Assembly (NCBI GenBank): GCA_937925525.1
Contig: CALALS010000315.1
Span: 1-18,841 of the forward strand
Direction: 5' to 3'
DNA from: an uncultured Flavobacteriales bacterium
GTDB lineage: Bacteria; Bacteroidota; Bacteroidia; Flavobacteriales_E; Vicingaceae
Length of the DNA stretch: 18,841 bases
Shown: one piece after another, positions 7,565-15,102 of the stretch
Layout: every line of letters starts with the position of its first letter
Position numbering within the stretch: position 1 is the first letter of the stretch
The notes under the pieces: generated by a model
What the model was told of the DNA's origin: nothing
The model's input: the letters and a program-made list of their open reading frames with translations, nothing else
The model's database searches: none
Position numbers and translations under genes: made by a program

Positions 7565-9148
7565 CTATGAAGTAGAATATTTTTCAACGGAATTACTCCC
7601 TATGATAAACTTAGTAGAAAAAGGGGCAATTTTATATTTTATACCTTCAAATTTTATGTTACTCATTAGCTCAATAATTTTTTTAAAATCAAGTTCGTTG
7701 GTGCAAAATATAAGCTCTTCAATATTATAAATTTGAATGAGGTCAACCAATTGGTAGAGTTTTCCTGAATATTTATGTAGGATGGTTTCCGATATTTCAT
7801 TTTTAGGAAATATTGCCTGACAAACTTCTATATCAATGTTAGACTTTTTGTAATGTCCTGTAAGCTGACTTACCTCTATATCATTTCCTACAATAGCAAT
7901 TCTCTTCTTTTGCTTTAGCTTTAGTTTGTATAATCCAGACATGTGTAGTAGAATTCTGTTTAATGGTACTATGAGAATTGAAAAAGAAATAAAACTTATC
8001 ACCATTAACCTTGAAAAGCGTAAGTTTTCGGGTAAAAGCGCATAGAGTAAAAGCGTTAAAACAGCAGCGGTAGCAGAAGCTTTAATGATATTAATTAACT
8101 TATTTTGTTTGGTGTAATTTCCGTAGGCCCATGAGATTATTAGCCACAACAATGTAAATGCCGGTATAAAAATACTGTACACTTCGGTTGGAAAACCTAA
8201 ATCGTTTGGAAACTTGATTCCTTCATAGTACTTACAAATACTAAGTGTTCCCAGTCCAATTAAAACTGCATCAAGTAAGGGGAGTGAAATCCTTAACATA
8301 AAACGATTTAAAATAGCGATAAATGCTCTCAGGTAAATGGCAAAATAAATTAAACCTGAATACAGGGTCATATTTGTTTTTGAGAAGTGTTTTTTAGCAA
8401 AAATTAGCATCGCATTGTAAAAAACAAAAACATAGTTTATACTACTTTTTTTGGTGCTTTCGCCTTTATAGTGAATTATTTTGGTGTCGCTTAAGTAATA
8501 GTTTTTATAGCCTGCTTTAATTATCCTGTATGAGAGGTCAATGTCTTCACCATACATAAAAAAGGTTTCGTCAAGAAGACCTGTTTTGTCAAGTACAGTT
8601 TTTCGGAGTAGCATAAACGCTCCCGACAGAATTTCAATTTCATGATTTTTATCTTCATTCAAAAATCCCATGTGGTATTTGGAAAATGTTTTCGACTTAG
8701 GAAAGAGAGAAGATAGCCCAAATATTTTGTAGAAAGCCACAAGTGGAGTTGGTAAGCCTCTTTTTGATTCAGGAAGGAATTTTCCTTGCCCATCAATCAT
8801 TTTAACCCCCAGGCCACCTGCGTCAGAATGGTTGTCCATAAAGTCAATACACTTTTTAAATGTATCTTCTTCAACAATTGTATCCGGATTTAACAGTAAA
8901 ATATATTCACCATTTGCTTTTTGTATATCTTGATTGTTTGCTTTTGAAAAACCTAGATTTTCTTTATTTGCAATTAACTTAATGGAAGGAAATTTTTCGG
9001 CAACCATTTCTGCAGAGTTGTCCGCTGAATTATTGTCTACAACAAATACCTCACAAGAAACATCTTTTGTAGCTTTAATAACAGAAAGAAGACAGTGTTC
9101 GAGAAAATGACGAACATTATAGTTGACTATAATTATGCTAAGCTTCAT
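7565..9148 (-). CDS. family 2 glycosyltransferase fused to a membrane/Rossmann module lacking a sugar-phosphotransferase core
   Basis: Residues 1-255 are a GT-A glycosyltransferase of family 2, rhamnosyltransferase-like: SIIIVNYN, VVDNNSADNS, NKENLGFSKANN, LLLNPDT as the metal/nucleotide-sugar motif, and MYGEDIDLSYRI near 198-209. After this come about five hydrophobic segments between about 262 and 400. A soluble Rossmann-like part follows (KKRIAIVGNDIEV at about 414), resembling the membrane plus CoA-binding-like half of polyprenyl-phosphate glycosylphosphotransferases. The catalytic half of those enzymes is absent; the protein stops shortly after FIIGSNSVE. It likely adds a sugar to a lipid-linked surface glycan at the inner membrane. 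The ATG lies one base after the recR stop, so the two are co-transcribed. The E2 gene follows after a gap holding its own promoter. Confidence 0.88.
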   Translation of the reverse strand: MKLSIIIVNYNVRHFLEHCLLSVIKATKDVSCEVFVVDNNSADNSAEMVAEKFPSIKLIANKENLGFSKANNQDIQKANGEYILLLNPDTIVEEDTFKKCIDFMDNHSDAGGLGVKMIDGQGKFLPESKRGLPTPLVAFYKIFGLSSLFPKSKTFSKYHMGFLNEDKNHEIEILSGAFMLLRKTVLDKTGLLDETFFMYGEDIDLSYRIIKAGYKNYYLSDTKIIHYKGESTKKSSINYVFVFYNAMLIFAKKHFSKTNMTLYSGLIYFAIYLRAFIAILNRFMLRISLPLLDAVLIGLGTLSICKYYEGIKFPNDLGFPTEVYSIFIPAFTLLWLIISWAYGNYTKQNKLINIIKASATAAVLTLLLYALLPENLRFSRLMVISFISFSILIVPLNRILLHMSGLYKLKLKQKKRIAIVGNDIEVSQLTGHYKKSNIDIEVCQAIFPKNEISETILHKYSGKLYQLVDLIQIYNIEELIFCTNELDFKKIIELMSNIKFEGIKYKIAPFSTKFIIGSNSVEKYSTS

Positions 9149-9149
9149 T

Positions 9150-9767
9150 CTATTTGTTTGACAATTGGTAAGGAACTCTATTTAAAATTGATTTTCCAAG
9201 GGTTAACTCGTCTGCATATTCTATTTCATCGCCCACCCCAATACCTCTTGCAATGGTAGAGAAATTAAGCTTAAAATCTTTTAGCTTTTTATAAATATAA
9301 AATGCTGTGGTATCTCCTTCAATAGTTGTGTTTAACGCTAAAATTATTTCTTCAATTTCATTGTTTTTTATTCGTTCAATCAATTCATTAATTTTTAAAT
9401 CTTCCGGGCCAATTCCGTCAATAGGTGATATTAAGCTTGATAAAACGTGATATGTTCCTTTGTATTGTGATGTGTTTTCTATGGCAATTACATCTCTAAT
9501 ATCTTCTACAACACAAATTAATTTTTGATTTCTATTTGGGTTAGAACATATTTCGCAAACATCATTATCTGAAAAATTGTAACAACTTTTACAATATTTA
9601 ATTTCAGTAATCTCTTTTATGCTATCTGCAAAATCTTCTACTTCATTTTTATCTTTTTTAATAAGATGCAGTGCATATCTAAGTGCTGTTTTTTTGCCAA
9701 CTCCAGGCAGAGAATGAAATTGTTCTGTGAGTTTTTTAAGTTGCTTTGAGGATAAGTGTTCAATCAT
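9150..9767 (-). CDS. recR: recombination mediator RecR
   Basis: RecR works with RecO (and RecF) to load RecA at gapped DNA. The 205-residue length is normal. Domains in order: helix-hairpin-helix at about 15-30 (HSLPGVGKKTALRYA); zinc finger with C59, C62, C71 and C74 (CKSC, CEIC); a Toprim domain at about 82-175 (CVVEDIRDV, ALNTTIEGDTTAFY); and the C-terminal RGIGVGDEIEYADELTLGKS segment. All Cys ligands are intact. The ATG at 9767-9765 gives the expected N-terminus. It heads a minus-strand pair with the glycosyltransferase and is divergent from the symporter. Confidence 0.97.
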   Translation of the reverse strand: MIEHLSSKQLKKLTEQFHSLPGVGKKTALRYALHLIKKDKNEVEDFADSIKEITEIKYCKSCYNFSDNDVCEICSNPNRNQKLICVVEDIRDVIAIENTSQYKGTYHVLSSLISPIDGIGPEDLKINELIERIKNNEIEEIILALNTTIEGDTTAFYIYKKLKDFKLNFSTIARGIGVGDEIEYADELTLGKSILNRVPYQLSNK

Positions 9768-9782
9768 AATCTAAAATCACAT

Positions 9783-9790
9783 CAAAATTA
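9783..9790 (-). promoter_or_regulatory. putative -7 element TAATTTTG ahead of recR
   Basis: The minus strand reads TAATTTTG, matching TAnnTTTG, 15 bases before the recR ATG. No clear TTG lies 19-20 bases further upstream, so this is a weak call. It sits inside a 12-base A/T palindrome. Confidence 0.35.
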
Positions 9791-9822
9791 ATTTTATTTT
9801 TAAAACCTAAATTCTAAATGTT

Positions 9823-11274
9823 TTGAATCCTTACATAATTATAGGAGTTTTATTAGCCTATTTTTTTCTGCTTATTTTAATTTCTTACTTAACCTCAAAA
9901 GGCTCAGACGATAATGCTACTTTTTTTGTGGGAGGAAACGAGTCTCCATGGTATGTTGTTGCTTTTGGTATGATTGGAGCTTCATTGTCAGGGGTTACAT
10001 TTATTTCAGTTCCTGGATGGGTGGCTGACAGTCAATTTGCTTATATGCAAATGGTGCTAGGCTACTTAGTGGGGTATTTTGTTATTGCCAATGTACTTAT
10101 GCCAATGTATTATAGGCTTAAACTGACGTCTATATATACTTACCTGAATGATAGGCTAGGAGTATATTCTTATAAAACCGGAGCATTGTTCTTTCTGCTG
10201 AGTCGGTCATTAGGTTCAGCGTTCAGACTTTTTTTAGTCGCAAAAGTATTGCAGATAGCAGTTTTTGATGATATTGGTGTTCCATTTTTTATAACTGTTT
10301 CTATCACTATCCTACTAATTTGGCTTTACACTTTTAAAGGCGGTATTAAGACTATAGTTTGGACAGATACTCTCCAAACATTGTTTATGTTAGCTGCAGT
10401 AGGAACTACAATAGTTGTTATTTCAAATGATTTAAATTTAAACTTTTCTGAACTTTTTAGTTTGGTGGATAACAGTGAATATTCACAAATTTTCTTTTTT
10501 GATGACTTTAATTCAGGTAAGCATTTTGTTAAACAATTTATTGGTGGCGTTTTCATAGCCATAGCTATGACAGGGCTTGACCAGGATATGATGCAAAAAA
10601 ACTTAAGCTGTAAAAACATAGATGATGCTAAAAAGAATATGTATTCATTTAGTATCGTATTAGTGTTTGTGAATTTCTTCTTCTTGTTTTTAGGAGCTTT
10701 ACTTTATATCTACTCGAATTCATTACAAATAGAAATTCCGGACGGAGATAGTCTTTACCCAATTTTGGCAACGAAAGGTCATTTAGGTATTGTTTGTGGT
10801 GTTTTGTTTATTGTCGGTTTGGTTGCTGCGGCATACTCAAGTGCAGATAGTGCACTTACAGCACTAACCACATCAGTATGTGTAGATTTTCTTGGAATTG
10901 ATAAAAAAGAAGCTAAAACTCAAACTTCTTTGAGGAAGAAGGTGCATCTATTGGTTTCATTGGGACTTTTAATAATTATTTTAATATTCAATGCAGTTAG
11001 TGAGCAAAATGTGATTAAAACCGTTTTAGAGGTTGCCGGGTTTACATACGGTCCTCTTCTTGGTTTATATGCATTTGGACTTTTCACTAAACTTAAAGTA
11101 AAAGACATATATGTGCCAATAGTATGTATATTGGCACCGGTTATTTGCTTTGTACTTAAAATGTATTCAGATTATTTGTTTAACGGATATGTATTAAGTT
11201 TTGAAATTCTGCCCTTAAATGGGCTACTAACTTTCTTTGGATTGTTGTTAATAAAAGAAACAAAAGTGAATTAA
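9823..11274 (+). CDS. sodium:solute symporter family transporter
   Basis: A polytopic inner-membrane protein of 483 residues with about 13 hydrophobic segments, the size and pattern of the solute:sodium symporter (SSS) family, which couples substrate uptake to sodium entry. Family signatures seen: NATFFVGGNESPWYVVAFGM, GASLSGVTFISVPGW near residues 52-66, FKGGIKTIVWTDTLQ, and AAYSSADSALTALTTS, which carries the Ser/Thr residues of the sodium site. The start is a TTG: the frame is closed by a TAA at 9808-9810 just upstream, and the first in-frame ATG would delete the first membrane helix. The substrate cannot be assigned. It is divergent from recR, with 55 bases between the two starts. Confidence 0.93.
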   Translation: MNPYIIIGVLLAYFFLLILISYLTSKGSDDNATFFVGGNESPWYVVAFGMIGASLSGVTFISVPGWVADSQFAYMQMVLGYLVGYFVIANVLMPMYYRLKLTSIYTYLNDRLGVYSYKTGALFFLLSRSLGSAFRLFLVAKVLQIAVFDDIGVPFFITVSITILLIWLYTFKGGIKTIVWTDTLQTLFMLAAVGTTIVVISNDLNLNFSELFSLVDNSEYSQIFFFDDFNSGKHFVKQFIGGVFIAIAMTGLDQDMMQKNLSCKNIDDAKKNMYSFSIVLVFVNFFFLFLGALLYIYSNSLQIEIPDGDSLYPILATKGHLGIVCGVLFIVGLVAAAYSSADSALTALTTSVCVDFLGIDKKEAKTQTSLRKKVHLLVSLGLLIIILIFNAVSEQNVIKTVLEVAGFTYGPLLGLYAFGLFTKLKVKDIYVPIVCILAPVICFVLKMYSDYLFNGYVLSFEILPLNGLLTFFGLLLIKETKVN

Positions 11275-11299
11275 TTTTTTACCAAACACTATAAATTTA

Positions 11300-11307
11300 T
11301 ATTTTTG
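11300..11307 (+). promoter_or_regulatory. putative -7 promoter element TATTTTTG
   Basis: TATTTTTG matches TAnnTTTG and ends 19 bases before the ATG at 11327. A T-run near 11275-11280 stands where the -33 TTG should be, so the upstream part is weak. Confidence 0.45.
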
Positions 11308-11326
11308 TTCAACTTAACTAGAAAAC

Positions 11327-12223
11327 ATGATTAAAAAAACAATTCAAATTTCGTTTGCTATAGCTAGCTGTTTACTTCTTTTCTCTTGTGGAGGAGAAAA
11401 TACAACAGATGAGGTTATTGATGTTGATACCACTGCTACTGTTGAAGTAACAGAACCGGAAGTAGAAACATTTTATCAAATACCATCTCCTGATGAAATG
11501 TTTGCTTTTATTAAAGAAAGTGGTCTAAAATACAATGCGTCTCTTCTCAACCCTGCAAATAACGCAGCCAATTACACAGACCCTACTGTTCAGTCTATCA
11601 ATTTTGGTATTTATGCCGCTGATTTAGCTTATACAGCTTCTTTTGAAGAATACCAAAGTTCTATTAAATACTTTGGAATAGTTAATAAAATGGGTGATGA
11701 TATCGGAATTTCTTCAGCATTTGATAAAGGCATGGTAGATAGAATTCAAGGAAACCTAAATAATGCAGATTCTTTGGTTACTATTACTAATCAGTCTTAT
11801 TATTCTATTGTATCTTATCTTGAAGAAAGTGAAAGAGGCAAAACTCTTGGACTAATGGCAATGGGTGGATGGATTGAAAGTATGTATATTGTTACACAAT
11901 CAGTTGCGAAATTTGATGAATCTAGCCCTGCCGTTGAAAGGTTAGCTGACCAAAAATTAACGTATGAAAATCTTTTAGAGTACCTATCTAAGCATGAAGC
12001 GGATAATGGAGTTGCAACGGCTATTAGCCAGTTGGAAAAACTTACTGCCGTTTTTGCTAATATTAAGGAAACTGAAGTAGAAGCTCAAAAACCTTCTGGC
12101 GGTAAAATGACACTAGGTTCAAAGGGTACTATTACTAAAAGAACCTTTGCCAAAGAACACTTTGAGGAATTAAAGAAAGTTGTTAATTCAATAAGAAGCA
12201 GTTACGTTACTGTTGCTTCATAA
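11327..12223 (+). CDS. putative lipoprotein of unknown function
   Basis: 298 residues. The N-terminus is a lipoprotein signal: a basic start (MIKK), a hydrophobic core and the lipobox LFSC, with the lipidated Cys near residue 21 followed by GGE. An acidic, Thr/Val/Glu-rich stretch (about 22-48) links the lipid anchor to a mainly helical body. Notable segments are NFGIYAADLAYTASFEEYQ and MAMGGWIESMYIVTQ. No catalytic motif is recognisable. I know of no named family for it; it has the look of a conserved hypothetical protein of Bacteroidota. It is 11 bases ahead of the next gene and shares its terminator, so the two form a unit. Probably in the outer membrane, facing the periplasm or exterior. 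Confidence 0.85.
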   Translation: MIKKTIQISFAIASCLLLFSCGGENTTDEVIDVDTTATVEVTEPEVETFYQIPSPDEMFAFIKESGLKYNASLLNPANNAANYTDPTVQSINFGIYAADLAYTASFEEYQSSIKYFGIVNKMGDDIGISSAFDKGMVDRIQGNLNNADSLVTITNQSYYSIVSYLEESERGKTLGLMAMGGWIESMYIVTQSVAKFDESSPAVERLADQKLTYENLLEYLSKHEADNGVATAISQLEKLTAVFANIKETEVEAQKPSGGKMTLGSKGTITKRTFAKEHFEELKKVVNSIRSSYVTVAS

Positions 12224-12234
12224 ATAATAAGATT

Positions 12235-12747
12235 ATGATTAAGAAAATTGTTTTATCGTCTATATTTATTGCAGGAGCGTTATTAGTGAATGCTCAGTAC
12301 TGTAACACTTTTCATAAAAAATATTGTCAACCTGCCGGCAATGAGTTGTTTCAATACAATGCTCAATCAAAAAGCGCATTGTTTGCAATTGGAAAAACTT
12401 CTGAGCTAAACATAATTGTTTACGGTGGTCAGGATTACAGAATTTCTCTTTGTACTGACAAAAATTTAGGAGAAAGAGTAGAGTTTAAAATTTATGAAGA
12501 GGATAAATCAACTAAGAAAAGAGATTTATTGTATGATAACTCTAAAGATGATTACACTTCAGAAATTGAATTTAGTAATGATTATACCAGAAGGTTAATT
12601 ATAGAGGTTACTGTTCCTGATGGTTCTTCTGCCGGAAAAGGTAACTCTGTAAAAGATGGCGGAAAGGGTAAATCTTTACAAGGAAGTGATATGGGGTGTT
12701 TAGGTGTGCTTGTTGAGCATATGTCAACTCCAAAGCAAGGCTTTTAA
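12235..12747 (+). CDS. small secreted protein of unknown function
   Basis: 170 residues with a signal peptide (MIKKIVLSSIFIAGALLVNAQ), cleaved probably after NAQ. The mature part has four early Cys residues (three in YCNTFHKKYC and LCTDK) and is rich in beta-type sequence (LNIIVYGGQDYRISLC, RVEFKIYEED). A Gly/Lys/Ser-rich turn region near 140-155 precedes a C-terminal DMGCLGVLVEHM. No known domain is recognised. It follows the lipoprotein gene by 11 bases and ends 24 bases before a terminator hairpin, so it is the last gene of that transcript. Confidence 0.85.
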   Translation: MIKKIVLSSIFIAGALLVNAQYCNTFHKKYCQPAGNELFQYNAQSKSALFAIGKTSELNIIVYGGQDYRISLCTDKNLGERVEFKIYEEDKSTKKRDLLYDNSKDDYTSEIEFSNDYTRRLIIEVTVPDGSSAGKGNSVKDGGKGKSLQGSDMGCLGVLVEHMSTPKQGF

Positions 12748-12771
12748 TTTTTTATACTAGCTAATATTTAT

Positions 12772-12793
12772 GCCCTGCTTGCAGGGCTTTTTT
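12772..12793 (+). terminator. intrinsic terminator after the lipoprotein/secreted-protein pair
   Basis: GCCCTG and CAGGGC form a 6-bp G/C-rich stem (extendable by one C:G pair) around CTTG, followed by six T. It is placed 24 bases after the stop at 12747 and only 8 bases before the ATG of the DHH gene. Confidence 0.85.
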
Positions 12794-12801
12794 ATTTTAA
12801 G

Positions 12802-13800
12802 ATGGATTATGTTTCTTTAAAAAATGAGGTTTTATTACCTTCAAAAAAAGTGGTGATTACTGCGCATCAATCTCCTGATGGCGATGCGATAGGTTCGTCA
12901 TTAGGTTTGTATCACACTCTTAAGGCAAGAGGTTTTGATAATGTAAATGTTATTGTACCTGATGAATTTCCTTCTTTTCTGAGCTGGATGAGGGATAGCG
13001 ATAAAATTATCCAATTTGATAAAGCTGGTGCTGTTGCCAAAGAATTAATCTCAGAAGCTGATATTGTTTTTAGTTTGGATTACAATGCTCTAAGAAGAGT
13101 GGGCGAAATGGGTGAAGAGATAAATAAATCATCAGCTGTAAAAATATTAATTGACCATCACCAGGAGCCGGAAGACTTCGCTAACTTTCAATTAACCAAA
13201 ACAACAGCTTCTTCTACCGCAGAGTTAATTTATGAGCTTATCGAAAATCTTGAATGGCTGAGTTCAATTAATAAAACTTCAGGGGAATGTATTTATACAG
13301 GCTTGTTGACCGATACGGGTTCTTTCCGTTTTCCCTCAACTTCAAAGAGAACACATGAGGTAGTTGCTTCATTAATGGATAAAGGCGTAATTCCATCTGA
13401 AGTATATCAAAATGTATTCGATACTTCATCAATAGACCGACTAAGACTTTTAGGTTATACACTTTATGAGAAAATGGAAATTTTACCTGATTATCATGCC
13501 GCTATTATTGGGTTGAGTCTTGAAGAGTTAAATAAATATAACTTTCAAAAAGGAGATACGGAAGGCTTTGTTAACTATCCTTTAAGTGTAAAAGGTATTC
13601 AGTTTTGTGCATTTGTGAGTGAAAAAGAATCAGGGAAAGTGAGAATATCGTTTCGCTCAAAAGGAGATTTTGATGTAAATAAATTTGCAAGAGCTCATTT
13701 TAATGGAGGCGGACATATCAATGCTGCAGGCGGTAGCTCTGATTTATCTGTAGAAGAAACAATACACAAAATAAAAGAGGTTTTGAGTAGTTATAAATAA
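12802..13800 (+). CDS. DHH family phosphoesterase (NrnA-like oligoribonuclease/pAp phosphatase)
   Basis: 332 residues with the two-domain DHH-DHHA1 layout. Metal-binding motifs are all visible: H22, D26 and D28 in AHQSPDGDAIGS, D93 in SLDYN, the DHH triad at 118-120, and D171 in LLTDTGSFRF. The substrate-binding GGGH (302-305) sits in NGGGHINAAGG. NrnA-type members degrade very short RNAs and convert 3'-phosphoadenosine 5'-phosphate to AMP in the cytoplasm; that substrate is inferred from family resemblance. The gene opens the FKBP run: its TAA is one base from the next ATG, so they are almost certainly co-transcribed. Its ATG lies just behind the upstream terminator, and I find no TAnnTTTG promoter directly ahead. 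Confidence 0.93.
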   Translation: MDYVSLKNEVLLPSKKVVITAHQSPDGDAIGSSLGLYHTLKARGFDNVNVIVPDEFPSFLSWMRDSDKIIQFDKAGAVAKELISEADIVFSLDYNALRRVGEMGEEINKSSAVKILIDHHQEPEDFANFQLTKTTASSTAELIYELIENLEWLSSINKTSGECIYTGLLTDTGSFRFPSTSKRTHEVVASLMDKGVIPSEVYQNVFDTSSIDRLRLLGYTLYEKMEILPDYHAAIIGLSLEELNKYNFQKGDTEGFVNYPLSVKGIQFCAFVSEKESGKVRISFRSKGDFDVNKFARAHFNGGGHINAAGGSSDLSVEETIHKIKEVLSSYK

Positions 13801-13801
13801 G

Positions 13802-14323
13802 ATGACAAAAAGACTTAGTTGTATATTTTTATTGATAGTTCTTTTTTTTGGTTGCCAGCCGGAAAAGGAAGTTAAAGAAGTGGATTACTCTCAAATGCAG
13901 GAATCGTTATTGGAAAGCAATAAAAATGCTGCTAAGCTTGAAAACGAACAAATTGAACAATACATTAAAAGAAGACAATGGGATGTTGTTTCAACAGGAA
14001 CAGGTTTAAGGTATTTTGTTTATCAAAACGGAACTGGTGTTCAAGCAAAAGAAGGTAATGTTGTAAGTGTATTTTTTACCATTAGTTTATTGAATGGAAA
14101 AATATGTTACACAAATGTTGGAACTGATAAACCCGAACAATTTATTGTCGGACATGATGATGTAGAGAGTGGATTGCATGAAGGAATTCAACACTTAAAA
14201 GTGGGAGATAAAGCCATGCTTATTATTCCATCACACCTAGCACATGGCTTGGTAGGTGATTTAAATAAAATCCCTCCTCAATCAACTATTGTTTACGACA
14301 TAGAGTTAGTAGCTGTTCGATAA
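13802..14323 (+). CDS. GldI-like FKBP-family lipoprotein with decayed active site
   Basis: 173 residues: lipoprotein signal with lipobox LFFGC (Cys 18), a charged helical segment (about 29-62, KNAAKLENEQIEQYIKRRQW), then one FKBP fold (about 65-173). The order lipid anchor, Glu/Lys-rich helix, FKBP is that of GldI, the Bacteroidota lipoprotein needed for gliding in Flavobacterium. The fold is clear (LKVGDKAMLIIPS, IPPQSTIVYDIELV), but most catalytic-pocket residues of FKBP12 are replaced. The Tyr of VHY is Phe (VFF), the Phe-Asp pair is missing (CYT), the pocket Trp is Leu (SGLHEG) and the late Tyr is His (AHG). It may be a chaperone rather than an isomerase. It overlaps the next gene by one base (TAATG). 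Orthology to gldI is likely but not proven. Confidence 0.85.
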   Translation: MTKRLSCIFLLIVLFFGCQPEKEVKEVDYSQMQESLLESNKNAAKLENEQIEQYIKRRQWDVVSTGTGLRYFVYQNGTGVQAKEGNVVSVFFTISLLNGKICYTNVGTDKPEQFIVGHDDVESGLHEGIQHLKVGDKAMLIIPSHLAHGLVGDLNKIPPQSTIVYDIELVAVR

Positions 14324-15102
14324 TGTGCCGTTTAGTTTTTATTTTACTGCTTGCGTTTGTTTTTTCCTGTGATAATGATCATTACAAAACCTATTCTAGT
14401 AACTTGAAATATAAACTGCATGCTTTTGGAAATGATGTTGAGCTTCAATATACCGACTATTCAGTCATCAAGTTTTATCCTGATAAAGGAAAGCCATTTA
14501 CTGAAATTTTAGATTTATCAGTAACATCTCCACTAAATGATTTTTTAAAAACAAGTTACTTAGATGATAGTGTTAGCCTAATTTTAACGGATACAGTTTT
14601 ATTTGGAAACAATGAGGTTAGGCTTATTATTAAAGTCATAGATATTCTTTCGAAAGAAGAGTTTGATAAGCTTAGGTCGGAAGAAAAAGAAAAATACCTG
14701 ATTCGAAAGCTTACTAAAAATTATGATTTTAACGACCAGAAATTAAACTGGAAAATTGGTGTGTTAGAATATGAACCTTCAGGAGACACTACAAAGGTGA
14801 TTTGCGGAAGAGAAATAGCCCTGCGCTATGAAGGAAGCTTAATAGATGGTTTAACTTTCGATTCTAATATGCAAGACACATTACCTTTTGAATTTCCCTT
14901 TTGTAGTGATAATCAAGTTTTAATAGGTATTGAGAAAGCAATAGAACAAAAATTCTTGAACGACAAACTAAAAATTATTATACCTTCGCAGCTGGCTTTT
15001 GGAAAAAACGGTTCTGTAAATCAAATCGTTCCACCTTATGAGCCGGTTATTTATCAATTAAAAATTACAAATGTTTATGTTCAAAAAAATGAAATCAATT
15101 AG
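14323..15102 (+). CDS. lipoprotein with a degenerate and a partly intact FKBP-like domain
   Basis: 259 residues. The signal sequence ends in the lipobox VFSC (Cys 16), followed by acidic DND. Residues about 28-110 form a beta-rich region that lines up with the degenerate first FKBP-like domain of the next gene, including the closing strand and helix (IIKVIDILSKEEFDKL versus the other's KIVQTRTTEELQAEF). A basic/acidic helix follows, then a second domain at about 145-250. There the Tyr of LRYEG (169), Phe-Asp (179-180) and a Phe in FEF are kept, but the pocket Trp is Ile (GIEKA) and the late Tyr is Phe (LAFG). Isomerase activity is doubtful. The start codon shares a base with the previous stop, and the 3' end overlaps the next gene. 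Confidence 0.82.
   Translation: MCRLVFILLLAFVFSCDNDHYKTYSSNLKYKLHAFGNDVELQYTDYSVIKFYPDKGKPFTEILDLSVTSPLNDFLKTSYLDDSVSLILTDTVLFGNNEVRLIIKVIDILSKEEFDKLRSEEKEKYLIRKLTKNYDFNDQKLNWKIGVLEYEPSGDTTKVICGREIALRYEGSLIDGLTFDSNMQDTLPFEFPFCSDNQVLIGIEKAIEQKFLNDKLKIIIPSQLAFGKNGSVNQIVPPYEPVIYQLKITNVYVQKNEIN

Noticed and set aside
7568..7645. Frameshift hiding a longer glycosyltransferase C-terminus
   Set aside because: No frame in the bases between the stop and the E2 promoter continues the expected sugar-transferase sequence, so a natural end is more likely than a broken gene.
10326..10619. Minus-strand open frame within the symporter gene
   Set aside because: The plus-strand frame is a clear full-length membrane transporter; the opposite frame is a by-product of its codon pattern.
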